The notes under the pieces were generated by a model, which saw only the letters and a program-made list of their open reading frames with translations, did not search any database and was not told the origin of the DNA. Of a stretch of 64,000 bases of DNA, positions 36,103 through 46,000 are shown piece after piece. This DNA comes from Pseudogulbenkiania ferrooxidans 2002 (GTDB taxonomy: Bacteria; Pseudomonadota; Gammaproteobacteria; Burkholderiales; Chromobacteriaceae). Position numbers and translations under genes: made by a program. The stretch covers positions 1 to 64,000 of the forward strand of contig NZ_ACIS01000014.1 in NCBI RefSeq assembly GCF_000174355.1, in the 5' to 3' direction. Numbering within the stretch: position 1 is the first letter of the stretch; each line of letters starts with the position of its first letter.

Positions 36103-36810
36103 ATGATCCCTGCCCGCCGCCTGGCTGCCTATCTCAAGGAACAATCGCTGCCGCTCGACAAGGTGGAACTCCAGATCGCCGCCCTGACGCTGGGCGCCGT
36201 GCTCAGCGTCGACAAGCCCGCACCGCGCACCGACCTGTTCCGCTACCCGGTGCCGCTGCTGAGCGACGATGGTGCCTGCTCGCTGGTCGATGAACTCGCC
36301 GCCGAGCCCTACGACCTGTCGCCGCTGTTCGGTGGTGAAAGCGCCGAAGCGCGCGGGGCGCTCAACGACCTGCATGCGCTGGTCGATTCGACCAACAGCC
36401 GTGTCGGCGCCGACTGGCTCGGCATCTACCGCGCGATCGGCAGCAAGGAGCAGGCGCGCCTCGTCAAGCTGGCCTACCGTGGCGCCCCCAGCCGGGCCGA
36501 ATTCCCGCTGACCGAAGGCTTTGCCGCCGGCAGCAACAACAGCCGGGTCGGCCTGACCGGCTGGGGCGTGGTGATCGACGACGTCACGGTCTGGCGCGAC
36601 ATGGGCGGCAGCTATTACGAGTGCGATCCCAAGGTGAAAAGCGAGGTCTGCCTGCCGGTGCTGGACGAGGAGGGCGTGGTGCTCGGCATCATCGACGCCG
36701 AGTCCGCCGAAGCCGGCTTCTTCACCGCTGAGCGCCAGGTTTGGCTCGCGGCACTGGCGCTGGTGCTGGCCAGCCCGCTGGCCGGGCTGCCGCTCGTTGA
36801 AGAAAATTGA
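36103..36810 (+). CDS. GAF-domain protein
   Basis: A 235-residue cytoplasmic protein with a GAF fold in the C-terminal half (ADWLGIYRAIG, VCLPVLDEEGVVLGIIDAES). The arrangement resembles free-methionine-(R)-sulfoxide reductase (YebR). One Cys (YYECDP) fits the position of the catalytic residue, but the second Cys expected in the glycine-rich loop is missing (SNNSRVGLTGWG), so reductase activity is doubtful. AAGGA precedes the ATG. Position after hslO fits an oxidative-stress role, which is inferred. Confidence 0.75.
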   Translation: MIPARRLAAYLKEQSLPLDKVELQIAALTLGAVLSVDKPAPRTDLFRYPVPLLSDDGACSLVDELAAEPYDLSPLFGGESAEARGALNDLHALVDSTNSRVGADWLGIYRAIGSKEQARLVKLAYRGAPSRAEFPLTEGFAAGSNNSRVGLTGWGVVIDDVTVWRDMGGSYYECDPKVKSEVCLPVLDEEGVVLGIIDAESAEAGFFTAERQVWLAALALVLASPLAGLPLVEEN

Positions 36811-36964
36811 TCGGATCGATTAAAACCTTTTACTTTCTCTTGTCGTGTGGGCGGAGTAGCATCCGACCATCCCGGAGAAGATCCACCTGCCCGTTTCGGC
36901 GTGCAGGTTTTACCTGCCGTGCGGGCCGTTGGCCGAAGCGGCCGGTTTTTGATGTGGAGTGATG
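36811..36964 (+). promoter_or_regulatory. ribA leader with competing hairpins
   Basis: ACCTGC occurs at 36884 and again near 36912, each able to pair with GCAGGT at 36903-36908, and a final stem GGCCG-AAG-CGGCC followed by GGTTTTT (36931-36950) looks like a weak terminator just before the gene. No FMN riboswitch consensus was found. An attenuation mechanism is possible but unproven. Confidence 0.4.
36928..36937 (+). repeat. GTTGGCCGAA 10-mer, candidate uptake-type signal
   Basis: Exact intergenic copy forming part of the terminator-like stem in the ribA leader. Confidence 0.6.
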
Positions 36965-37591
36965 ATGTCGATTGAAGCAAGCGCACCGCCACGGCTGGTG
37001 GCTGTCGCCCACGTGGCGAGTTGTCGTCTGCCCACGCCGTGGGGCGAGTTCACCATGCACGGCTTCGAGGAAGTGGCGGGTACCCGTGAACATGTCGCGC
37101 TGACCATGGGCGACATCGCCGACGGTGAGCCGGTGCTGGCGCGCCTGCACTCCGAGTGTCTGACCGGCGACGGCCTGTTCTCGCTGCGCTGCGACTGTGG
37201 TTTCCAGCTGCAAGCGGCGCTCGAGGCCATCGCCCGCGAAGGCCGCGGCGCGCTCTTGTACCTGCGCCAGGAAGGTCGCGGCATCGGCCTGATCAACAAG
37301 ATCCGTGCCTACCGCCTGCAGGATGGCGGCGCGGACACCGTCGAGGCCAACGAACGGCTGGGCTTCCCGGCCGACATGCGCGACTTCGGTATCGCCCGCG
37401 ACATGCTCGACGAGCTGGGCATCGGCCGGGTGCGGTTGATGACCAACAACCCGCGCAAGCTGCAGACGCTGCGCGATGCCGGCATCGAGATCGTCGAGCG
37501 CGTGCCGCTGATGGTGGGCCGCAACCCCCACAACGACGGTTATCTGGATACCAAGGCCGCCAAGCTGGGGCATCTGTTCCACGGACTCTGA
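36965..37591 (+). CDS. ribA: GTP cyclohydrolase II
   Basis: A 208-residue enzyme that opens GTP to start riboflavin synthesis. The zinc site ([18 protein letters not shown]) and the motifs [17 protein letters not shown] and MTNNPRKL are intact. Length is slightly above E. coli RibA (196). Start codons GTG 36959 and ATG 36962 are also in frame; GGAG lies five bases before the chosen ATG. It stands alone, away from other rib genes. Confidence 0.95.
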   Translation: MSIEASAPPRLVAVAHVASCRLPTPWGEFTMHGFEEVAGTREHVALTMGDIADGEPVLARLHSECLTGDGLFSLRCDCGFQLQAALEAIAREGRGALLYLRQEGRGIGLINKIRAYRLQDGGADTVEANERLGFPADMRDFGIARDMLDELGIGRVRLMTNNPRKLQTLRDAGIEIVERVPLMVGRNPHNDGYLDTKAAKLGHLFHGL

Positions 37592-37610
37592 GCGACCCCG
37601 CCGAACGAAA

Positions 37611-37646
37611 CAGGGCCGCGCCAAGATGGCGCGGCCCTGTTTTTTT
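37611..37646 (+). terminator. ribA terminator
   Basis: A 12-bp perfect stem (CAGGGCCGCGCC / GGCGCGGCCCTG, 5-nt loop) followed by seven T. Confidence 0.95.
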
Positions 37647-37757
37647 GGCCGGGACGTCACGGTGGGCTATGGTTCATAAGGGAAAGGGGGAGAGGCTGAC
37701 GGCGAACAAGCCGGGGTGGGGACTGTCCTACCGGTAATGTGGAAGGGAGGGCGCGAC

Positions 37758-38438
37758 ATGAGGGTCACCCCGAAAATGAGCGTGCATTTCGATGTGCCGT
37801 ACGGTGCGCGGGAGCAGGATGTCTACCTGCCGCCGCGTCCTGAAGGGCCGGGCATGGCCGCGCTGCCCGCCGAAGTGTTCAGCCAGACCGTCGCGGAGTA
37901 CCGGCAGTGGGCACAGTACCTGGATGAGCTGGCGCAGCGGGCGCGCCAGGGGCAGGACGAGGAGGCGCGCGCGCTGGCGCGCGGCAAGCTCAAGTTTCTG
38001 CGTCGTCGGGTGGAGCTGCTGCGCGAGGAGGCTTTGCTGTCGGCCGTGCGCGATCGCCTGCCGTTGGTGCAGGCGCTCTACCAACTGGCGGTGGAACTGG
38101 GGCAGGTGGTGATGGAGCTGACCGGGAGGATGGCGCCGGCGGTGGACGAATGGCCGCTGCCTTACCGGCTCTACAGCCGTGGCCGGCAGGCGGTTGCCGA
38201 TGCCGCCCCGGCGCCGGTACCGGATGAAGGCGCCTCAGCTCCGGTCAGGGAACGCCGTGCCATGGCGCGCAAGCAAGGCAACCGGCTGGAGGAGGAAGAG
38301 CGCCAGGACGTGGCCTACGTGGTAGCCGGCGTGCGCTTCATTCATGCGCTGGTGCAGGGCTGGCACGTACTGGAACAGGCGGCCGGCATCGGCGACATCG
38401 AACACAGCTTGCAGATGAGCGAGCGGTTGGCGGCCTGA
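37758..38438 (+). CDS. Hypothetical alpha-helical protein
   Basis: A 226-residue protein of unknown function. Charged helices (YLDELAQRARQGQDEEARAL, KLKFLRRRVELLREEALL) dominate, with a Pro/Ala linker near 155-175. No signal peptide. GGAAGGGAGG precedes the ATG. It is a single gene between the ribA terminator and the bidirectional terminator shared with the tRNA cluster. Confidence 0.72.
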   Translation: MRVTPKMSVHFDVPYGAREQDVYLPPRPEGPGMAALPAEVFSQTVAEYRQWAQYLDELAQRARQGQDEEARALARGKLKFLRRRVELLREEALLSAVRDRLPLVQALYQLAVELGQVVMELTGRMAPAVDEWPLPYRLYSRGRQAVADAAPAPVPDEGASAPVRERRAMARKQGNRLEEEERQDVAYVVAGVRFIHALVQGWHVLEQAAGIGDIEHSLQMSERLAA

Positions 38439-38464
38439 GCGGGCAGAAGCAGAAGGTGAAAAGC

Positions 38465-38495
38465 AAAAAACCGACGTCGATGACGTCGGTTTTTT
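38465..38495. terminator. Bidirectional terminator
   Basis: AAAAAACCGACGTC-GAT-GACGTCGGTTTTTT serves the upstream plus-strand gene and the minus-strand tRNA cluster. Confidence 0.92.
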
Positions 38496-38499
38496 GACT

Positions 38500-38575
<76 letters not shown>

Positions 38576-38579
38576 AAAA

Positions 38580-38655
38580 TGGCGTCCCCACGGGGATTCG
38601 AACCCCGGTCGCCGCCGTGAAAGGGCAGTGTCCTAGGCCTCTAGACGATGGGGAC
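38580..38655 (-). tRNA. tRNA-Glu(TTC)
   Basis: A complete 76-nt tRNA starting GTCCCCATCGTCTAGAGG with anticodon loop CTTTCAC (anticodon TTC) and encoded CCA. It lies four bases from the tRNA-Ala gene downstream of it. Confidence 0.97.
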
Positions 38656-38664
38656 AGGAAATCG

Positions 38665-38740
<76 letters not shown>

Positions 38741-38901
38741 ACTGAACAACCTGTCTCGTTCTGCTTGAAGCATCGCGAGAGATGCGAACTATACCGATAG
38801 CCTTTTTTCGGGTCAAGCAAAAAATGCAAAATTTTTGCCGCCCGCGTTCTCCGGATGCCAGTGCACGGAGACACAAGGCCGGGCAACACTGCGCGGGTGC
38901 T

Positions 38902-39534
38902 TCAGCGGCGCTGCTTTTCCAGAATCTCGACCACTTCCTCGTCGCTGACCTGGGGGAAGTGTTCGTAAAACTGTCCGACCGCGCTGAAGTTGAACGGCGT
39001 CTCCAGGCACACCATGTCGTCAGCGTAGCTGGAAACCTGCTCCAGGGTGTCTGGCGGAGCCACCGGTACGGCACAGACCAGCTTCGCCGGTTGCTTGGTG
39101 CGGATCGCCCGCAGCGCGGCGATCATGGTGGCGCCGGTGGCCAGCCCGTCGTCGACGACGATCACCACGCGCCCGGCCGGGTCGGCAGAAGCAGCCAAGC
39201 CGCTGTAGCGTTGGCGGCGCTGGTGCAGCAGCTCGAGCTGCGCCCGTTTTTCCTGTTCGATGTACTCGGTGGAGGCGCCGGCGAGCCGGGCGACGTCGGA
39301 AATGTAGGCCCAGCCGGACTCGTCGATCGCGCCGATCGCCAGTTCCGGCTGGAAGGGCGCCCCCAGTTTGCGCACCAGGACGACGTCCAGCTCCCCTTCC
39401 AGCTGGTCCGCGATGAGTTCGGCCATCGGGACTGCTCCCCTGGGAATGGCAAGGACTAGCGGGTGCTGGCCGCGGTAAATGGCCAAGCGCGAGGCGAGCT
39501 GCGTCGCGGCCTGCTCGCGATCTCTAAACCGCAT
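38902..39534 (-). CDS. Phosphoribosyltransferase-family protein
   Basis: A 210-residue protein with the type I phosphoribosyltransferase fold. The PRPP loop is clear (VVIVVDDGLATGATM), as is the N-terminal lobe (HPLVLAIPRGAVPMAELIAD). This group is often annotated only as a predicted PRTase and its substrate is unknown. GGGAG precedes the ATG. It is divergent from the large kinase gene. Confidence 0.85.
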   Translation of the reverse strand: MRFRDREQAATQLASRLAIYRGQHPLVLAIPRGAVPMAELIADQLEGELDVVLVRKLGAPFQPELAIGAIDESGWAYISDVARLAGASTEYIEQEKRAQLELLHQRRQRYSGLAASADPAGRVVIVVDDGLATGATMIAALRAIRTKQPAKLVCAVPVAPPDTLEQVSSYADDMVCLETPFNFSAVGQFYEHFPQVSDEEVVEILEKQRR

Positions 39535-40091
39535 ATCGATCTCCCTTGCTCGGCGGCCATGGCATCGGCTCCTATGCTGATCACGGCTTTGCGATCTGCC
39601 GATCTGCTGTGGGCAATTGTCGCGGCCGGTGATAGCGGGGGTGCCTGCTTGCCGTCATTCAGCATAGACCTTTTCGTCGTGCCCCACGCGTCTCCAAGTA
39701 AACCTTGCTGGCGGTCAGCTGGACCGGGTCCCGGATGGATGCGGCCTGTCGCTTCCCTCGTCGAATCGTCGCCTGTGGTGTGTCGATACACTTGGCTTGG
39801 AACAGGCCGGTTGTGTTTTGGGTGGTCCCGACAATACCGGAGAATGGCAACTGGGTTGGCTGTGACATCAATGGCCGATGGTCCATATGAGCCGGAGCCT
39901 ACTTTCAGCTGTTTCAATGGGGTTAAACGTATACAGTGGAATATGGCAGTCGCTTACCAAAGACGGTAGCATGACCATGTCATCTGTAGTGTTGTGTTCT
40001 AGGCAAAGCCTTCAGTTTGGCGGGATGTGCAAAACGGCATCCTTATTTGCATCGTCTTTGGAGTGTCCATTGCCCAGATTAAGGGGGGCTA
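39535..40091. other. Intergenic region upstream of the large kinase gene
   Basis: About 560 bp with lower GC content than the flanks. Short open frames on both strands lack ribosome sites and recognisable protein features. It should contain the promoters of the divergent PRTase and kinase genes; none could be assigned. Confidence 0.5.
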
Positions 40092-43000
40092 ATGTTTTCC
40101 ATCCCAGGCCTCACGATTCAAGAAAAGCTGTATGACAGCCCTGGCACCGTAGTCTATCGCGCCCGTAGGGAAGAGGACGATTGTCCCGTCGTATTGAAAA
40201 TCCTGAAGGAGGATTTTCCCCACCTGGCAGAACTCACTCGCTACAAGCGGGAATACGAGATCACACATCGTCTCGACCTGAAACATGTGATCCGGTCTTA
40301 TCATCTGGAGTACATCCGCAACACCCCAGTCATCGTGTTTGAGGATATCGGGGGGGTATCGCTGCAGCAATTGGCTGCCCGCCGCAATCTGTCGCTGCTC
40401 GAGCGGCTCGAAATCGCCATCGCCCTCGTCGAGGGGGTGGCGGAAATCCATACCGCGCAGATCATCCACAAAGACATCTCCCCCTTCAATGTCGTCGTCA
40501 ATGCCGACACCGGTGAACTGAAGATCATCGATTTCGGGATTTCCTCGGTGCTCACTCGGGAAAATCCGTCGTTGCACAACCCGGAGGTTCTGGAGGGCAC
40601 GTTGGCCTATATCGCCCCTGAACAGACAGGGCGCATGAATCGTGCAGTTGACTACCGTTGCGATTTCTATTCCCTCGGGGCGACCCTGTATGAGCTCTTC
40701 ACCGGCGAGCCCCCCTTTTCCGGAAGTGACCCGCTTGAATTGGTACATCGTCACCTGACCCAGCCGCCGGTGCCGATGGACGAACTTGACGCGCGGATTC
40801 CATCACCGCTGGCTGCCGTTGTAACCAAATTACTGGCAAAGACCGCAGAGGAGCGTTATCAAAGCGCCTGGGGAATCAAAGCCGATCTGAAAAGGTGTTT
40901 GGGTGAGTGGAGCCTCTACGGCCGGGTCGAACCGTTTCCTTTGGCGCAGCAGGATATTCCTAGTCAGTTCCATTTGCCGCAAAAACTGTACGGTCGTGAA
41001 CAGGAGATCGCGGAACTGCTGGAAGTGTTCGAGAGGGTCAGTCTGGGGGCGCGGCAACTGATGCTGGTCGGCGGTTACTCGGGCATCGGCAAGACCTGCC
41101 TGGTGCGGGAACTGTTCAAGCCGCTAACCAAGTCGCGTGGCTATCTGATCAGTGGCAAGTTCGACCAGTTCCAGCGCAATATCCCGTACAGCGCATTGGT
41201 GAATGCCTGCCAAGACCTGGTGCGGCAACTCCTGACCGAGAGCGAGAGCCAACTGCAGCACTGGTGTAGCGAGCTGACTGCCGTGCTGGGGCGCAACGGC
41301 CAGGTCATCGTCGATGTGATCCCCGAGGTCGGTCTGATCCTCGGCCCCCAGCCTGCCGTGCCGGAGTTGCCTCCTCGCGAGGCGCGCAACCGTTTCAACT
41401 TGGTGTTTCAGGCGTTCATTCGAGTGTTTTACCAACCGGAACACCCGCTGGTGATCTTTCTCGATGATCTGCAATGGGCTGATGCGGCGACACTCAAGCT
41501 GCTGGAGGTGCTGGTCAGTGAGGAGGGGACACGCTATTTGCTATTGATCGGTGCCTATCGCGACAACGAAGTCGGTCCCGATCATCCGTTGACGCTGGTA
41601 CTTAACAGCCTGAGCAAGCAGGGGGCCCCGATCGGCAGCATCATGTTGTCGCCGATGACGCTGGTGCACACGACCCAACTCGTCGCCGACACGTTGTATC
41701 GCGACGAGGAGAGTGTCCTGCCGCTTGCCAACCTGGTGCAGAGCAAGACCGGCGGCAACCCCTTTTTCGTCAGCCAGTTCCTGACCACGCTGTACCAGGA
41801 GGGATTGATCCATTTCGATCCCGGTACCAGCGGGAATGGAAGGCCATGCTGGCAGTGGGACATGGGGCGAATCGCTGAGGCCAACTTTACCGACAATGTG
41901 GTCGATCTGATGATCGGCAAGCTCAGGCGGTTACCTGCGCCCACCGTCGAGGTGTTGTGCCTGGCTGCCTGTCTGGGAGATCGTTTCGACCTGCCTACGC
42001 TGGCCATCATTTCCGAACAGCTAACTCAGCAGGCATATCGGCATCTGTTTCCGGCAATTCAGGAGGGCATGGTGCTGCCGGTGTCGAGCCTGGAGTTGCT
42101 GGATGCCCGGTGCGCCGATTCGCCGCTGGTTCACTTTCAATGCCGGTTTCTGCATGATCGGGTCCAGCAGGCGGCCTACGCTCTGATCGAGGAGGGGGCA
42201 CGACCTCTTCTGCACTTGAAGATCGGGCGTCTACTGTTGGCCAGTACCGGGGAGGGGAGATCGGTCGAGAAACTATTCGAACTGGTCGACCACTTGAACC
42301 AGGGGCGGGGGCTGGTTTCGTCGCCCGAGGAGTTGATCGTACTGGCAGGGCTCAATCTGGACGCGGCGCGCAAGGCCCGGCTGGCGGCGGCATACGATGC
42401 CGCCCGCAGTTATCTGCAGATTGCCATGAGCGTGTTCGAAGGGGACTGGGTGCGGCACTACGCACTTACCCTGGCGTTGCACCGGGAAAGCGCCGAAGCC
42501 GAGTACCTGAACGGCAACTACGACCGGGCCGAGTGGCTGATCAACGAGGTGTGGGAGCGGGCGCAAGCGCTGGATCGGGCGGGGGCGTACGCGCAATTGG
42601 TGACCCAGCGCACCATGCAAGGCAAGAACGCAGAGGCGATCGAGGCGGCGGCCAAGGCTCTGCAGCTTTTAGGCATGGGATTTCCCAACGAGGCCGAGCT
42701 TGCCGGCGCAGTCGAAAAGGAGCTCGCCGACATCGAGCGCGGGCTGTCGGGGCGAGAGGTCGAGTCGCTGCTTGAACTGCCGGAGATGGAAGAGCCCACC
42801 ATCAGGGGGGCGATGAAGGTGCTTATGACGGTGCACACCACCGTCTATTTTGCCAACCATTACCTGCTGTACAGTTGGGTGCTGGCCAAAATGACCTCGT
42901 TGTCGATCCGTTACGGCAATGTGCCGGAGTCGGCCAAGGGCTACGCAAGCTTTGGCAATACCCTGGCGGCCAATTTGGGGCGTTATCGGACCGGCTACGA

Positions 43001-46000
43001 GTTCGGCATGCTGGGGCTTCGCCTGTCCGAGAAGTACGGCGATCAAAGCCTGAAATGCAAGGCTTGTCTGATTCTCAGCATGTTCCTCAATCATTGGAGT
43101 CGCCCACTCGCGGATAGTGAGGTTTTCGACGAGGAGGGGCAGCAGGCCGGTATGGAGTCGGGCGAGTTTCAGTTCGTCGGCTATATCCTGTTCTACGGGC
43201 GTGCGCTGCGTCTGTTTTTCCATGGTGAGAACCTCGTTCAGCTCGCTCCTGAACTGGACAAGTACCTGGCATTCACAAGCAAGGTCAAACATCATCTTTC
43301 CAGCGATAATCTGCTGGGGGCTCGCAAGATCGTCGCCGTGCTGAGTGGCGAACCTTCTGCGTCGCTGTCGTTTGATGGTCATGGGCTGGATGAGTCGGCC
43401 TATCTTGCGCAGTGTCACGACAACGGCAGCATGGCTGCAGTCTGCTTCTACCTGACCGTCAAAGCCTTCACGCTCTACCTGCTGGACGAGCCGACGGAGG
43501 CCCTGCCGTGCATCGAGCAGGCCGGCGAACTGCTCGGTTACGTCAAGGGCGGGTTAACGCAGGCCGAGCACTGCTTCTACCATTCGTTGATTCTGTGTGC
43601 CTTGTACCCCCAGGCCGACGATCCGGCGGCTCTCCTCGCGCAGCTGGAAGCCAACCAGCGGCAGATGCTGGTGTGGGCCGAGCACGCACCGGCCAATTTC
43701 CTGCACCAACACCTGCTGGTGCAGGCCGAGATGGGCCGCCTGGCCGATCGGCCGGTCGAGGCCATGGAACTCTACGACAGGGCCATCGAGGCAGCCGGAT
43801 CCAGGGGCTTCATGCAGTACGAGGCGCTGGCCAATGAACTGGCGGCAAAGTTTTGGCTGGGACGTGGTAAGCCGGACTTTGCCGTGCGCTACCTGAACCG
43901 GGCTCGTCTGGGTTATCGGGCATGGGGAGCGAAACGCAAAGAGGTGGCGTTGCAGCAGGCTTATCCCCAGTTGATTGCCGAGCTCGCCTATCCTGCCCAG
44001 GTCACCGGCATTTCGCCCATGACGCCCTGGCAGCCGGGGATCGGCGCGCTGCACTATAGCCAGTACGATCCGCTGACCGGTTACCCCCCAGGGAGCCAAC
44101 TCGATCTGGAGGCCGTGCTCAAGGCCTCCCAGGCCATCTCCGGTGAAATCGTCCTCGAAAAGCTGCTGGATCGCTTGTTAAGGGTGGTGATAGAGAATGC
44201 CGGTGCACAGCGTGGCAGCCTGGTTTTGCGACGGGACGGGGAGTGGCAGGTGGTGGCATCCATCTCGGTTTCTGCGCCGCAGGCCGCGTTGTTTCTCGAT
44301 AAGCCGTGTATGGTGGAGGCCTCCTCGGAGGTGGCGGCACAGATCGTGCAATACGTGGTCCGTACCCAGCAGGGGGTGGTGTTGCATGATGCGGCCACGG
44401 AAGGAATGTTTACCCGCGATCCCTATGTGCTGGACAGGCGGCCCAAATCGGTGTTGTGCCAGCCCATCGTGCAGCAGGGGGTGCTGATTGGCGTCTTGTA
44501 CCTGGAAAACAACCAGGTGGATGGTGCCTTTTCCCCTGACCGGGTGGCGCTGCTGGGCATGTTGGCCTCGCAGGTGGCAATCTCGCTCCAGAATGCCATG
44601 CTCTATGCCAGCTTGAGCACCGAGATTACCGAGCACACGCGAACGGAGGAGGAGCTCCGCCTGGCCGAGGCCAAGTATCGCGATATCTTCGACAATGCCA
44701 CCGAAGGCATTTTCCGTACCAGTGCCGATGGGCAACTGCTGATGGCGAATCCGTCAATGGCCAGGATTCTCGGTTACGACTCGCCGGATCAACTGGTCGG
44801 GCATGGCCAGGCCGGGCTGGTCCAGCACTTCGTCCATGGTGAGGAGATGGAGGAGTTGTTGCGCGTGATCCGCCGACACGATGCCATACGCAATTTCGAG
44901 TTTCATGGCCGCCGCACCGATGCCTCCGTGGTCGAACTCTCACTCAGCGCCCATGCGATACGGGATGTCCGTGGCGAGGTGCAATTCTACGAGGGCATGC
45001 TGCAGGATATTTCCGAGCGCAAGCGGCTGGAGGCGCAGCTGCAGCATCAAGCCACCCACGATGCGCTGACCTGCCTGCCGAACCGGAATGTCTTGCTGGA
45101 TCGGCTGGCGCAGGCTATCGCGCATGCAAAGTGTCACGGCGAGCAGTGTGCGGTGTGCTTTATCGATCTGGATCGCTTCAAATGGATCAACGACAGTTTC
45201 GGTCACGATGTCGGTGACGAGCTGCTGAAAATCGTGGCGCAGCGCATGTCGGCCTCGCTTCGTGAATCTGACATGATCGCCCGTATCGGCGGCGACGAGT
45301 TCGTGTTGCTGCTGCGTGGTTTCGGCGATGCGGAGAGCGTCGCGCACATCGTGAACCGGGTAGCCGATTGCCTGACCGAGCCGCTGCTGTTGGCTGGCCG
45401 TTACCTGACTGTTACCTGCAGCATGGGCTACAGTATTTACCCCGCCGATGGTCAAACCGCTGCCGAACTGCTGCGTTTCGCCGATATGGCCATGTTCCAT
45501 GCCAAGGAGCGGGGACGTAACAATGTGCAGGCCTACCGGCCCGAGCTGAGTCAGCGGGTTAATGAAAAGGTGAGAATGGAGGCGGAGCTGCGTCACGCGA
45601 TCGCTCGCAACCAGCTCGTGCTGTACTACCAGCCGCAGGTCGACCTGTGCAGCGGGGATATCGTCGGGGTTGAGGCCCTGCTGCGCTGGCAGCATCCTGA
45701 ACTGGGGCTGGTGTTGCCGTCCCGCTTCATCGCCCTGGCTGAAGAGACTCATCTGATCGAACCGATCGGTGAGTGGGTCATTCGGCAGTCCTGCCTTCAG
45801 GGTAAGGCTTGGCAGGAGGCCGGCCTGCCGGCGATTCCTGTGTCGGTCAATCTGTCCACGGTGCAATTGCAGGGTTCTGGTCTGGAGGCAATGGTAGCGC
45901 AATGCCTGGCGGACTCGGGGCTGGATCCCCATTGTCTAGAGCTGGAACTGACTGAGAGTGCCTCGATGAGCGATCCGGAGAAAAACACGGCACTGATGCA

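Noticed and set aside
36811-36964. FMN riboswitch upstream of ribA
   Set aside because: The conserved FMN aptamer blocks are not present in the leader.
39463-39969. 168-codon open frame upstream of the large kinase gene
   Set aside because: No ribosome site, no protein-like pattern, and it overlaps the start of the PRTase gene on the other strand.
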